Of a DNA stretch of 15,734 bases, positions 7,211 through 15,415 are shown piece after piece. Within the stretch, counting starts at the first letter, position 1; each line of letters starts with the position of its first letter. Source of the stretch: JAYODZ01 sp965660195 (GTDB lineage Bacteria; Pseudomonadota; Alphaproteobacteria; RS24). Under the pieces are notes generated by a model, which did not search any database, was not told the DNA's origin, and saw nothing but the letters and a program-made list of their open reading frames with translations. Both the position numbers and the translations under genes were made by a program. The stretch spans positions 1 through 15,734 of the forward strand of contig CBFHZM010000037.1 of the NCBI GenBank assembly GCA_965660195.1. The letters are read 5' to 3'.

Positions 7211-7962
7211 TAGATATATTGTCCATCATCAACCGTAATGAGCGTTCCCGTCATGCCTTTGCCGGCTGGACCCGACAGTAACAGTAGGGCACCATCTAAG
7301 TCGTCTGGATTACCGAGGCGGCGTTTTGGCCAAGACTTGATTTGCTTTTGGCCGGCATCAGTTCTCCACCAGAAGTCATTAATCTCAGTTTCGATATAGC
7401 CTGGGCAGATGCCATTGATATTGATATTCTGACGGGCGAATTCGCGCGCCAAACTTCGGGTCATCATGGCGATGGCCGATTTCGACATACAATAAACCGT
7501 GAGGCCGGTTAAAACATTCTGCGCGCCAACCGATGCAATATTGATTATCCGCCCCTCAACCCCTCGGGCGACCATGCGCCGGGCAGCTTCGCAGGCCATA
7601 AAAAACGCCGCCTTGGTATTGGTATCGAAGATTTGATCGTAGTCGGCAGGTGTCATATCGAGGCTCGCCTTGGGAACATTGATCCCAGCATTATTGACCA
7701 AAATATCGACTGCGAAGCCAGCTTGTTCGCAAGTATCAAAAGCCTCAGCGATTTTATCCACCTGCGTTACATCCAGGGATAATGCCAAATGATCAACACT
7801 CGCTGCGGTTAGGACTGCACTCAGCTCCGACAATTTCTCGGTTCGGCGCGCCGCAATAACGACACGCGCCCCAGCATTTCCCAATACTTGCGCGAAGTGA
7901 TATCCAAGTCCTGAACTGGCACCCGTTACGAGCGCCACTTTTCCTTCGAGTAATTTTCCCAT
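7210..7962 (-). CDS. Short-chain dehydrogenase/reductase (classical SDR)
   Basis: A 250-residue classical SDR, an NAD(P)(H)-dependent oxidoreductase. Visible motifs are the cofactor-binding TGASSGLG (13-20), NNAG (90-93), the catalytic Ser of NIASVG (Ser144), YCMSK (Tyr157, Lys161) and CPGYIETE (186-193). AARR just after the second beta strand, with an Arg pair where an acidic residue would bind NAD ribose, favours NADP(H). The substrate is unknown; a 3-hydroxyacyl-CoA or 3-oxoacyl reductase role is possible given the neighbouring acyl-CoA genes, but not shown. I chose the ATG at 7962, which begins right before the Rossmann domain and has AGAGG about 12 bases upstream. A GTG at 8016 would add 18 residues of uncharacteristic sequence. 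The stop overlaps the tatD start (TAATG). Confidence 0.92.
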   Translation of the reverse strand: MGKLLEGKVALVTGASSGLGYHFAQVLGNAGARVVIAARRTEKLSELSAVLTAASVDHLALSLDVTQVDKIAEAFDTCEQAGFAVDILVNNAGINVPKASLDMTPADYDQIFDTNTKAAFFMACEAARRMVARGVEGRIINIASVGAQNVLTGLTVYCMSKSAIAMMTRSLAREFARQNININGICPGYIETEINDFWWRTDAGQKQIKSWPKRRLGNPDDLDGALLLLSGPAGKGMTGTLITVDDGQYI

Positions 7963-8048
7963 TGCTGATATCGCCTCTTTGACTTTTACTTTCACACTTG
8001 GTGCAGAATATGGCACGATTTATTTTCTTAGACCACTATGGAGCGCTT
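7963..8048. promoter_or_regulatory. Divergent intergenic region between SDR and FrnE-like gene
   Basis: These 86 bases separate two divergently read genes and must hold both promoters. On the plus strand TTGGTG (7998-8003) and TATTTT (8021-8026), 17 bp apart, form a weak candidate for the FrnE-like gene. On the minus strand TATTCT near the middle is a possible -10 for the SDR gene with no good -35. No hairpin or clear operator is seen. Confidence 0.25.
8040..8043 (+). promoter_or_regulatory. Ribosome-binding site that sets the FrnE-like start
   Basis: GGAG lies five bases before the ATG at 8049. The in-frame alternatives upstream, an ATG at 8010 and a TTG at 7998, lack such a site and would add residues not typical of the family. 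This favours 8049 as the start. Confidence 0.6.
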
Positions 8049-8720
8049 ATGACCCCGTCCTCCCCTCTGCAAATCGACATTATCTCCGATTTTGTTTGTC
8101 CTTGGTGCTTTATTGGTAAGCGTAAATTAGATGTCACTTTGAAGGCACAACGCGACTTCGATATTAATGTTGTTTGGCGCCCCTATCGTTTGGACTCAAC
8201 GATTCCCCTTGAGGGCGTGGATCGCAAGCAATATCTCGAGGCCAAATTTGGTGTCAGCGGAGCGCAAAAAATCGTTGAAAAGATCATCGCCGCGGCGGGC
8301 GGCACAGGCATTCAGTTCGACTTTGCTGCAATTAAGCGGTCTCCCAATACCACCAACGCCCATCGCCTAACCCGCTGGGCAGGGTTAATGGGACGCCAGC
8401 ATCAAATTGCCGAGGCTCTCTTTACGGCTTATTTCGAGCAAGGACGCGATATTGGCGATAGTGAGACGTTGTGTGATATCGGCGTTGAAATTGGTTTTGA
8501 TCGCCAAGAACTGGCCGAAGCGCTGGCATCGAATGCTGACTTTGACACCATCGACAGTCAAGACGCGCAAGCGCGAGATGCTGGCGTGACGGGCGTTCCC
8601 GCCTTTCTGTTAGGCGGAAAATTCGTGTTGATGGGGGCGCAAGACCCTGATTATTTATCGAATATTTTTGCTAAGGCGCATCAGCGTCTGGTGCAAACGC
8701 CTGATGTCACTCACTCTTAG
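8049..8720 (+). CDS. DsbA-family oxidoreductase, FrnE-like (thioredoxin fold)
   Basis: A 223-residue thioredoxin-fold protein with an inserted helical domain. It opens with IDIISDFVCPWCFIGKRKL, giving a CPWC redox motif at 17-20, and carries the cis-proline loop GVTGVPAF (179-186) followed by LLGGKFVLMGAQDP. This layout is that of the FrnE / 2-hydroxychromene-2-carboxylate isomerase-like branch of DsbA proteins; presence of both cysteines points to thiol-disulfide exchange rather than isomerase activity. There is no signal peptide, so it should act in the cytoplasm. Members have been linked to oxidative-stress protection in other bacteria, but the substrate here is unknown. Its last 14 bases overlap the end of mfd on the other strand. 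Confidence 0.9.
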   Translation: MTPSSPLQIDIISDFVCPWCFIGKRKLDVTLKAQRDFDINVVWRPYRLDSTIPLEGVDRKQYLEAKFGVSGAQKIVEKIIAAAGGTGIQFDFAAIKRSPNTTNAHRLTRWAGLMGRQHQIAEALFTAYFEQGRDIGDSETLCDIGVEIGFDRQELAEALASNADFDTIDSQDAQARDAGVTGVPAFLLGGKFVLMGAQDPDYLSNIFAKAHQRLVQTPDVTHS

Positions 8721-11700
8721 ACTGGTTTTGGATCGGCCCACCATCGGGCAAGAGGCCCTTGAGGGCTGCCATTAGCGCTTTCAGCGCTGGAATACGATCA
8801 TCGAGTTTTTCCAACGCATCGCGCATGAATAAGGTTTGATCTGGACGGACCTTCACGCGGTGCGATTGGCGAGCAATAAAGTCAATTAAAGCCTCGGGCG
8901 CGGCAAATTCATTATTGCGGAAAGTCACGACGACACCCTTCGGACCAACATCGATTTTGGCAATATTTAAGCGATAAGATTGAAGTTTAATTTTTACAAT
9001 TTCAATAAGGTTATCAACTTCTTGTGGGAGATTTCCAAATCGATCTATGAGCTCGGCGGCAAAACCTTCAATCTGCTCGTCTTGATCTAGCATCGACAAT
9101 CTACGGTACAATGCCATGCGCAATTCAAGATCGGGGACATAGGCTTCGGAGATCATAACCGGAATGCCGAGATTTATCTGCGGTGACCAGTTCTCTTTTA
9201 CTTGCACACCTTGGCGATTAGCAACCGCCTCCTCGAGTAGTGATTGATATAGCTCGTAGCCAACTTCCCGAATATGTCCCGACTGCTCGTCACCAACCAA
9301 ATTACCCGCCCCGCGCATATCGAGATCATGGCTGGCAAGTGTAAAGCCTGCGCCAAGGCTATCGAGGGATTGTAAAATCTCGAGCCGTTTCTCTGCCGCT
9401 GGGGTAAGCGGTTTGCTGGCACTATAAGTGAGATAAGCATAGGCCCGTTGCTTTGAACGCCCCACCCGACCCCGCATTTGATAGAGCTGTGCCAGACCGA
9501 ACATATCAGCACGGTGAATAATCATCGTGTTGGCTGTCGGAATGTCCAGACCAGACTCGATAATGCTGGTCGAAACCAAGACATCATATTGGCCGTCATA
9601 AAACGCGCTCATACGGTCCTCGAGATCGCTACCCGTCATCTGACCATGTGCGACGACATAACGGACCTCAGGCACATATTCAGTCAAGAATTCCTCTATT
9701 TCAGGCAGGTCCGCGATCCGCGGCACAATAAAGAAACTCTGGCCGGCGCGGTATTTCTCGCGCAACAGAGCTTCGCGCAAGATCACCCCGTCAAATGGGG
9801 TAATATAAGTTCGTATCGCCAACCGATCGACGGGTGGTGTCGCGATGATTGACAAATCACGCACGCCGCTTAGCGCCATTTGTAGCGTCCGTGGAATGGG
9901 CGTCGCCGTCAGCGTCAGCACATGCACATTGCTCCGCAACTCCTTCAATTTTTCTTTATGGGCAACACCAAAATGTTGTTCCTCGTCAACAATCACTAAA
10001 CCGAGGCGCTTAAAGGCAATCGAGTCGCTCAACAAAGCGTGCGTACCGACAACAATATCGACCTGACCTGAGGTTAGGCCAGCCCGTGTTTCGTTAGCGG
10101 TTTTACTGTCCACCATACGTGATAACTCGCAAATATTGACCGGCATACCAGCAAAGCGTGCTTTAAAATTTCTAGCATGTTGGCGCGCCAGCAATGTTGT
10201 CGGCGCTATGAGGGCGACCTGCGCACCGCCCAGAGCGACAATCTGCGCCGCGCGGAGAGCAATTTCGGTTTTACCAAAACCGACATCACCACAAATCAAG
10301 CGATCCATCGGACGCCCGCGCGAAAGATCTTCGATTACGGCCTCGATCGCATCAAACTGATCTTCCGTTTCTTCATACGGAAACCGCGCACTAAACTCGT
10401 CATATAGGCCGGGCATTGGCATGAACCGATCGGCATCGTGCAAGCTTCTTTCAGCGGCAATTTGGATAAGCTTATCGGCGATCAAATTGAGGCGCTCTTT
10501 AAGGCGCGCTTTTCGGTTTTGCCATGCTTGCCCACCAAGCCGGTCGAGCATCACCGTTGCGTCATCGCCACCATAACGGCTCAGCAACTCGATATTCTCG
10601 ACGGGTAAGAAAAGCCGCGCATTATCGTGATAAATCAAACGCAGACATTCATGCGGCGCACCCGTCACCGATACTGTTTCGAGCCCTTCGAACCGACCGA
10701 TACCATGATCAATATGCACCACAATATCGCCAATTTGTAAGCTCGAAGCTTCCGTCAGGAAATTATCAGCACGCTTACGCTTGCTGGCGCGGATCATGCG
10801 ATCGCCGAGAATGTCTTGCTCACCTATGATCACCAAATCATCGGTGGCAAATCCGTTGGCGAGACCAATGGCGGTCAACCCCAACACACCGGCCTTTAGG
10901 CTTTCAAGCTCGCTTCGGGTCTCGATCAGACGTTGGTTTTCGAATCCGTGATCGGCAATCAGACCTGCCATACGGCTACGGGCCCCATCGCTCAGGCAAT
11001 CAATAACGATGTTCTTGCCGGCTTTTGTTTGCGCCCCGAGATGCTCGATCAAACAGTCAAAAATATTGATATCGCCTTGCGCCCGCTCGGCGGCAAAATT
11101 GCGGCATGCTTTGGCCGGCAAATTGAGATGTTCCTTATGATCGGCCAGCGAGAAAGGTGACATCAAGCGCTGTCGCACGGATGCACAACTTTGCTGCCAC
11201 TCATCCAAAGAGAGATACAGCATTGCGACGGGACAAGGCCGAATGGGAGAAGCATTGAATTTCTGCTCCGCCATAGCCTCATGGCGCGCATTGTAATAAT
11301 CATCAATTTGCGCGAGGCGCTGATCGCTAGCTTCATCGGTTTGATGGTCCAACACCCAAAGGCCACCGCCCAGATGGTCAAAAACGGTCTCGAGCGTCTC
11401 GTGGAACAAAGGCAACCAATGTTCCATTCCCGCAACGCGCTGCCCCGCTGAAATCGTCTCATATAAATTATCGCTGCTCGCTTGACCGCCAAACAGGCGG
11501 ACATAACCTTGCCGGAAACGCTTTATTGCGGCCGCGTCCAACAGCACCTCGCCGGCGGGAACCAAGTCGAGACTTGCCGCCTGCCCCGATGTCTTTTGGC
11601 TTTCGGCATCAAATAATCGGATCGACTCGAGTGTATCGCCAAAAAAATCAAGCCGGTACGGCATGTCTTCACCGGGAGGAAACAGATCAATAATACCGCC

Positions 11701-12219
11701 GCGCACAGCATATTCGCCAGCCTCGCGCACAGTAGCGCTGCGGGTAAACCCATTGAGCGAGAGATAATTGGTCAATGCCTCGCTAGATATGGCGTTGCCG
11801 GGACGGGCAGAAAACACATGCTCCTCGATATGGGCGCGGCTCGGCAGGCGTTGTAAAGCGCTGGAAATCGTCATCAGGACAATATGTGGCTGACCTTCGA
11901 GCTGAGCCGCTTGCGCCAACCCTGCGAGGCGCTGCGCCATTAAGCTGGCCTGCGGCGAAACGCGGTCATAGGGCAGACAATCCCACGCCGGAATAGAGAT
12001 AATGTTGAGAGAAGAGGCAAAAAAAGCCAGCGCGCGGTTTAATTCGTCCAAGCGCGGAGCATCGCGAACAACGACGCAAACACGCTGACCGCTTAATCGC
12101 GCTAGATCGGCGATCACCCAAGCGTCATAGCCTGTAGGGGCCTGCCCGATTTTGAGCCGTGCCTCCTCGCCCGTCAGTCGCTTTAATGCCTGTATTAAGT
12201 CCGGCGATGCTTCGCTCAT
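8707..12219 (-). CDS. mfd: Transcription-repair coupling factor Mfd
   Basis: An ATP-driven DNA translocase that removes RNA polymerase stalled at lesions and recruits UvrA. At 1170 residues it is full length (E. coli 1148). The N-terminal UvrB-like module includes CLPYDRVSP (81-89) and the GGIIDLFPPG region (174-183). The RNA polymerase-interacting CarD-like domain spans about 494-550 (GDIVVHIDHGIGRFEGL). The helicase core has Walker A GDVGFGKTE (644-652), the Walker B DEEQ box (745-748), TATPIPRT (771-778) and motif VI within MRGRVGRSKQRAYAYL (915-930), followed by DLDMRGAGNLVGDEQSG (965-981). A C-terminal TRCF regulatory domain closes the protein. Its ATG overlaps the sdhE stop as ATGA, so it is transcribed with sdhE. 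The 3' end overlaps the convergent FrnE-like gene by 14 bp. Confidence 0.98.
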   Translation of the reverse strand: MSEASPDLIQALKRLTGEEARLKIGQAPTGYDAWVIADLARLSGQRVCVVVRDAPRLDELNRALAFFASSLNIISIPAWDCLPYDRVSPQASLMAQRLAGLAQAAQLEGQPHIVLMTISSALQRLPSRAHIEEHVFSARPGNAISSEALTNYLSLNGFTRSATVREAGEYAVRGGIIDLFPPGEDMPYRLDFFGDTLESIRLFDAESQKTSGQAASLDLVPAGEVLLDAAAIKRFRQGYVRLFGGQASSDNLYETISAGQRVAGMEHWLPLFHETLETVFDHLGGGLWVLDHQTDEASDQRLAQIDDYYNARHEAMAEQKFNASPIRPCPVAMLYLSLDEWQQSCASVRQRLMSPFSLADHKEHLNLPAKACRNFAAERAQGDINIFDCLIEHLGAQTKAGKNIVIDCLSDGARSRMAGLIADHGFENQRLIETRSELESLKAGVLGLTAIGLANGFATDDLVIIGEQDILGDRMIRASKRKRADNFLTEASSLQIGDIVVHIDHGIGRFEGLETVSVTGAPHECLRLIYHDNARLFLPVENIELLSRYGGDDATVMLDRLGGQAWQNRKARLKERLNLIADKLIQIAAERSLHDADRFMPMPGLYDEFSARFPYEETEDQFDAIEAVIEDLSRGRPMDRLICGDVGFGKTEIALRAAQIVALGGAQVALIAPTTLLARQHARNFKARFAGMPVNICELSRMVDSKTANETRAGLTSGQVDIVVGTHALLSDSIAFKRLGLVIVDEEQHFGVAHKEKLKELRSNVHVLTLTATPIPRTLQMALSGVRDLSIIATPPVDRLAIRTYITPFDGVILREALLREKYRAGQSFFIVPRIADLPEIEEFLTEYVPEVRYVVAHGQMTGSDLEDRMSAFYDGQYDVLVSTSIIESGLDIPTANTMIIHRADMFGLAQLYQMRGRVGRSKQRAYAYLTYSASKPLTPAAEKRLEILQSLDSLGAGFTLASHDLDMRGAGNLVGDEQSGHIREVGYELYQSLLEEAVANRQGVQVKENWSPQINLGIPVMISEAYVPDLELRMALYRRLSMLDQDEQIEGFAAELIDRFGNLPQEVDNLIEIVKIKLQSYRLNIAKIDVGPKGVVVTFRNNEFAAPEALIDFIARQSHRVKVRPDQTLFMRDALEKLDDRIPALKALMAALKGLLPDGGPIQNQSKSE

Positions 12220-12485
12220 GAGCGCATATAATCAAGCGTCAATAGTCGATCGAGTAAGGGCGAGCGAATATCCGTCGGAATATCCTGTCGCCCCGTCGCC
12301 CAAGCAAAAAGATCCGTGTCAGGAAGCTCGAGAATACGCTCGTAATCATCTAACTCTTCGTCGGGCAGGTCAGCCAAGACATGTTCGGCAAAGCGACTAA
12401 AAACCAGATCCATTTCCTTAATGCCGCGGTGGCAAGAGCGGAAATAGAGTTTTTTGCGGCGTGGCGAAAGTTTTTCTAACTGCAT
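12216..12485 (-). CDS. sdhE: FAD assembly factor SdhE (succinate dehydrogenase flavinylation, DUF339)
   Basis: A small cytoplasmic protein (89 residues) that promotes covalent attachment of FAD to SdhA of succinate dehydrogenase; in eukaryotes the counterpart is SDHAF2/Sdh5. The diagnostic motif is CHRGIKEMDLVF (18-29), containing the RGxxE element at 20-24 that is needed for flavinylation in characterised members. The rest is acidic and helical, with ELDDYERILELPDTDLFAWATG (44-65) typical of the family. The ATG at 12485 is the natural start. The stop overlaps the mfd start by 4 bp (ATGA). Pairing of sdhE with mfd, divergent from recG, is an arrangement I recall from other alphaproteobacteria. 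There is no sdhCDAB operon in the window. Confidence 0.93.
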   Translation of the reverse strand: MQLEKLSPRRKKLYFRSCHRGIKEMDLVFSRFAEHVLADLPDEELDDYERILELPDTDLFAWATGRQDIPTDIRSPLLDRLLTLDYMRS

Positions 12486-12502
12486 GACAAATCCTATTGA
12501 AC

Positions 12503-12537
12503 GGGTGATATAGTGCTTTTTACGACTTCTGTCACCC
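12503..12537. repeat. Inverted repeat GGGTGA-N23-TCACCC between sdhE and recG
   Basis: GGGTGA at 12503-12508 and TCACCC at 12532-12537 are perfect inverted half-sites with 23 bases between. They overlap the outer parts of the candidate sdhE promoter elements. The half-sites are about 29 bp apart centre to centre, near three helical turns, so a dimeric regulator could bind both on one DNA face. Six-base arms are short, and chance is a fair explanation. Confidence 0.25.
12507..12535 (-). promoter_or_regulatory. Candidate promoter for sdhE-mfd
   Basis: On the minus strand GTGACA (12530-12535) and TATATC (12507-12512) are separated by 17 bp, matching five of six and four of six consensus positions. 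This places a start site around 12500, about 15 bases before the sdhE ATG, so the leader would be very short. No sharp ribosome-binding site is visible other than AGGA in AATAGGATT. Assessed by eye only. Confidence 0.4.
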
Positions 12538-12556
12538 TTCAGAACCGGAATCGTGC

Positions 12557-12562
12557 TGAGGA
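12557..12562 (+). promoter_or_regulatory. recG ribosome-binding site
   Basis: TGAGGA lies six bases before the ATG at 12569 and fixes the recG start. No convincing plus-strand -35/-10 pair was found upstream of it in the 83-bp gap. Confidence 0.6.
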
Positions 12563-12568
12563 TAAACT

Positions 12569-14662
12569 ATGCGGCCTAGCTCTCTAGATCCCCTTTTTGC
12601 TGATGTCGAGATATTGCGCGGTATTGGACCGCGCCTCGCGCAACAGTTTGAGGGGTTTATCGGGCGTCGCCTCATCGATCTATTGTGGCATATGCCCTAT
12701 CAAATCATTGATCGTAGCTATCGGCCTGACCTTGCCGAACTGGAAGCCGGCCGCATCGCGACGTGTGAAGTTCAAATAGTGAGGCACCAACCGGCGCGGC
12801 GCCGCGGCTTGCCGTATCGTATAACTGTGTCGGATGCCACTGGTTTCATGGATTTGGTGTTTTTTCAGGCGCGTGGCGACTGGCTGCAGAAACTAGCACC
12901 CGAGGGAAGCACGCGCCTGGTCTCTGGACGGGTTGAGCAATATCGCGACACATGGCAAATGGTGCATCCCGATCATATTGTTCCTCTGAGCGCCGCCGCG
13001 CAAATTCCGCAACGTGAACCCGTCTATCCACTAACCGCTGGCATTAGCTTGCAAACACTCCGTAAGGCCATTGCGCAAATATTGCCACACCTATCGCAAC
13101 TCCCCGAGTGGCAAGATAAAGCTTGGTGCGATAAACAATCATGGCCAGTTTGGCATGACGCGCTCCTTGCGGCCCACAGCCCGGCTAATGCAGAGGATGT
13201 CATGCCCGATGCACCGGCGCGCCAAAGACTGGCTTATGACGAGTTATTGGCCAATCAAATCACCCTCAACCTCATACGCCGCAATAAACAGGTTATTGTT
13301 GGCCAGAGTGTGCGTGGTGATGGTAGCTTACGGCGCGCATTTTTAGAGCAATTACCCTTCGAGCTGACCAATGGTCAGCAATCGGCTGTCAACGACATAA
13401 CGGCAGATTTGGAAAACGATAAAAGGATGCTGCGTTTGGTGCAAGGCGATGTCGGTAGCGGCAAAACCTTTGTGGCGATGATGGCGATGTTGCAGGCCGT
13501 TGAAGCACGAAAGCAGGTGGCTCTGATGGCGCCGACTGAAATTCTTGCCCGCCAGCATGCGGCAACATTAGGACCTTACTGTGACACACTTGGTGTGCCA
13601 TGGTTGCTACTGACCTCACGCATTAAGGGTAAAGCGCGGACCAAGGCGCTTGAGCAAATCGCATCTGGCGAGGTTCAGGTGATCTTCGGTACGCATGCCG
13701 TATTCCAAGATGATGTCGAGTTTTCCGATCTGGCTCTGGCCATTGTTGATGAACAGCATCGTTTTGGTGTCAAACAACGTTTACAATTAGGCCATAAGGG
13801 AAATTCCAGCGAAGGCGGCACCAATATTCTGGTCATGACCGCGACGCCGATCCCGCGCACCCTTACCCTCGCCGCTTATGGCGATATGGATGTCTCGCGG
13901 ATCATGGACAAACCTGCCGGACGTCAACCCATCGATACGCGGCTGATTAGCTTTGATCGCTATAACGTTCTAAAGCAAGGATTAGAGCGTCTGATTGCGC
14001 GCGGAGAACGTGGCTATTGGGTTTGCCCCCTCGTCTCCGAGTCCGAGGTGAGTGACCTCGCCGCTGCCGAGGCGCGCTATGCCGACTTGCGCGAAACTTA
14101 TGGCGATACTATCGGTTTGATCCATGGACAAATGAAAGCCGACCAAAAAGATCGGGTGATGCAGAAATTTGCTGATGGCGAGCTTTCGATTCTGGTCGCA
14201 ACCACCGTTATTGAAGTTGGGGTGGATGTCCCTGAAGCGACAACCATTATCATCGAACATGCCGAACGCTTTGGGCTGGCGCAGCTGCATCAATTGCGCG
14301 GTCGCGTTGGCCGCGGTGAAAAGCCCTCTAACTGTATATTATTCTACCGCGGCCCTTTGGGCGAAATTGCCCGCGCACGGCTGGAAATCATGCGGCAAAG
14401 CCAAGACGGTTTTGAGATCGCCGAAGAGGACCTCAGGCTTCGCGGCAGCGGGGAGGTTTTGGGGACCCGCCAAAGCGGATTGCCACAATTTAAAATAGCC
14501 AATCTCGATGCCCATGGCAGCCTTTTGCCAGCTGTGCATGATGATGCGCGCCTAGTTTTGGAACAAGACCCTCACCTGCAAGGTTCGCGCGGGCAAGCTA
14601 TTCGGCAATTACTTTATTTATTCGAGCGTACTGAAGCGTTGAAATTTATTGAAGCTGGCTAA
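12569..14662 (+). CDS. recG: ATP-dependent DNA helicase RecG
   Basis: A superfamily 2 DNA translocase that remodels stalled replication forks and branch-migrates recombination intermediates. The protein has 697 residues, the normal length. The N-terminal wedge domain with its OB fold begins with ILRGIGPRLAQQF (15-27) and contains VSDATGFMDLVFF (87-99). Helicase motifs are Walker A GDVGSGKT (293-300), APTEILARQH (321-330), the DEQHRFG box (394-400), TATPIPRT (424-431), VATTVIEVGVDVPEA (543-557) and LRGRVGRG (576-583). The C-terminal DLRLRGSGEVLGTRQSGLPQF (621-641) is a RecG signature. It reads divergently from sdhE-mfd, putting two repair translocases back to back. The convergent DUF502 gene ends 5 bp downstream, leaving no room for a private terminator. 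Confidence 0.98.
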   Translation: MRPSSLDPLFADVEILRGIGPRLAQQFEGFIGRRLIDLLWHMPYQIIDRSYRPDLAELEAGRIATCEVQIVRHQPARRRGLPYRITVSDATGFMDLVFFQARGDWLQKLAPEGSTRLVSGRVEQYRDTWQMVHPDHIVPLSAAAQIPQREPVYPLTAGISLQTLRKAIAQILPHLSQLPEWQDKAWCDKQSWPVWHDALLAAHSPANAEDVMPDAPARQRLAYDELLANQITLNLIRRNKQVIVGQSVRGDGSLRRAFLEQLPFELTNGQQSAVNDITADLENDKRMLRLVQGDVGSGKTFVAMMAMLQAVEARKQVALMAPTEILARQHAATLGPYCDTLGVPWLLLTSRIKGKARTKALEQIASGEVQVIFGTHAVFQDDVEFSDLALAIVDEQHRFGVKQRLQLGHKGNSSEGGTNILVMTATPIPRTLTLAAYGDMDVSRIMDKPAGRQPIDTRLISFDRYNVLKQGLERLIARGERGYWVCPLVSESEVSDLAAAEARYADLRETYGDTIGLIHGQMKADQKDRVMQKFADGELSILVATTVIEVGVDVPEATTIIIEHAERFGLAQLHQLRGRVGRGEKPSNCILFYRGPLGEIARARLEIMRQSQDGFEIAEEDLRLRGSGEVLGTRQSGLPQFKIANLDAHGSLLPAVHDDARLVLEQDPHLQGSRGQAIRQLLYLFERTEALKFIEAG

Positions 14663-14667
14663 CGGCT

Positions 14668-15336
14668 TTACTCTTCTTCGTCCGATAGACCAGCCGAGAT
14701 TACCAAGCGCGCGCCCTCTTCCACGGACATATCGAGGATCACCAAATCCTCGCGCGGCACGAACAGGAGAAAGCCCGAGGTCGGGTTCGGCGTTGTTGGC
14801 AAGAAGACAGCAACTAAATCAGAACCATGCGCACCATCTCGGACCCGCTTGTCAGCATTTTTAGTAACAAAAGCAATACAGTAGAGACCTTTTCGTGGAT
14901 ATTCGATCAAGGCTACTTGCGAGAAGGATGATGCGTCTTGCCGGACGGCCGCCTTGAAAATTTGTCGCAAGGCTGAATAAACCGAACCGACCACAGGCAT
15001 TTTGCTAATTAGACGGTCGGAAAAGTTTATCAGACTGCGACCCAGTAAGTTAGCCGTAAGCCAGCCGACCAAGGTCAGGAGAAGCAATGCCAGCACGACC
15101 CCCGTTCCGGGGATATTGAAGGGCAAATAAGTCTCAGGCCGATAAGCGATAGGAATGAAGGGGCGGAACAGATTATCAAGCGCTCCAACAACCAAAAACA
15201 CCATATAAAAGGTAATTAAAACCGGCGCGCTAATGACCAAACCAGTTAAAAAATAAGTGCGCATATAACCGAAAAAAGTACGCTTGACTTCAGGCGCGGT
15301 CTCAGGCGATGGGGTTTCGGGATTAAGATCAGTCAT
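14668..15336 (-). CDS. DUF502 family two-helix inner-membrane protein
   Basis: A 222-residue membrane protein of unknown function. It has a Pro/Glu-rich N-terminus (1-18), a membrane helix at about 26-50 after the FFGYMRTYFLTGL motif, a second at about 76-98, then a soluble domain containing MPVVGSVYSALRQIF (113-127), VALIEYPRKG (141-150) and the family hallmark TPNPTSGFLLFVP (182-194). It ends in an acidic tail (DEEE). The sequence matches DUF502 throughout, and the length is typical. GGAG lies five bases before the ATG. In plants, DUF502 relatives include the COV/LCV proteins of vascular patterning, which does not reveal the bacterial role. It is convergent with recG. Confidence 0.9.
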   Translation of the reverse strand: MTDLNPETPSPETAPEVKRTFFGYMRTYFLTGLVISAPVLITFYMVFLVVGALDNLFRPFIPIAYRPETYLPFNIPGTGVVLALLLLTLVGWLTANLLGRSLINFSDRLISKMPVVGSVYSALRQIFKAAVRQDASSFSQVALIEYPRKGLYCIAFVTKNADKRVRDGAHGSDLVAVFLPTTPNPTSGFLLFVPREDLVILDMSVEEGARLVISAGLSDEEE

Positions 15337-15341
15337 ATGTT

Positions 15342-15345
15342 CTCC
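15342..15345 (-). promoter_or_regulatory. Ribosome-binding site of the DUF502 gene
   Basis: GGAG on the minus strand, five bases before the ATG at 15336, supports that start. Confidence 0.55.
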
Positions 15346-15351
15346 ACTCGA

Positions 15352-15381
15352 TTAAGCTATACTATAGTTAAAAGCTATAAT
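15352..15381 (+). promoter_or_regulatory. Candidate promoter for the kinase-like gene, with AAGCTATA direct repeat
   Basis: A perfect -10 hexamer TATAAT lies at 15376-15381. An 18-bp spacer separates it from a weak -35, TTAAGC (15352-15357). The AT-rich stretch also contains AAGCTATA twice (15354-15361 and 15372-15379, 18 bp apart) and the palindrome CTATA-C-TATAG (15357-15367). On the minus strand TATAGT (15361-15366) could serve as -10 for the DUF502 gene. The 79-bp gap is divergent, so it must serve both genes. Confidence 0.4.
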
Positions 15382-15415
15382 TAGTCACGAAAAGATAACG
15401 AAGGTATCTGCAATT

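Noticed and set aside
7963..8016. Upstream GTG start for the SDR gene
   Set aside because: It would add 18 residues outside the classical SDR fold; the ATG at 7962 starts immediately before the Rossmann domain.
7998..8048. Upstream TTG (7998) or ATG (8010) start for the FrnE-like gene
   Set aside because: The extension is not family-like and the GGAG before the ATG at 8049 fits better.
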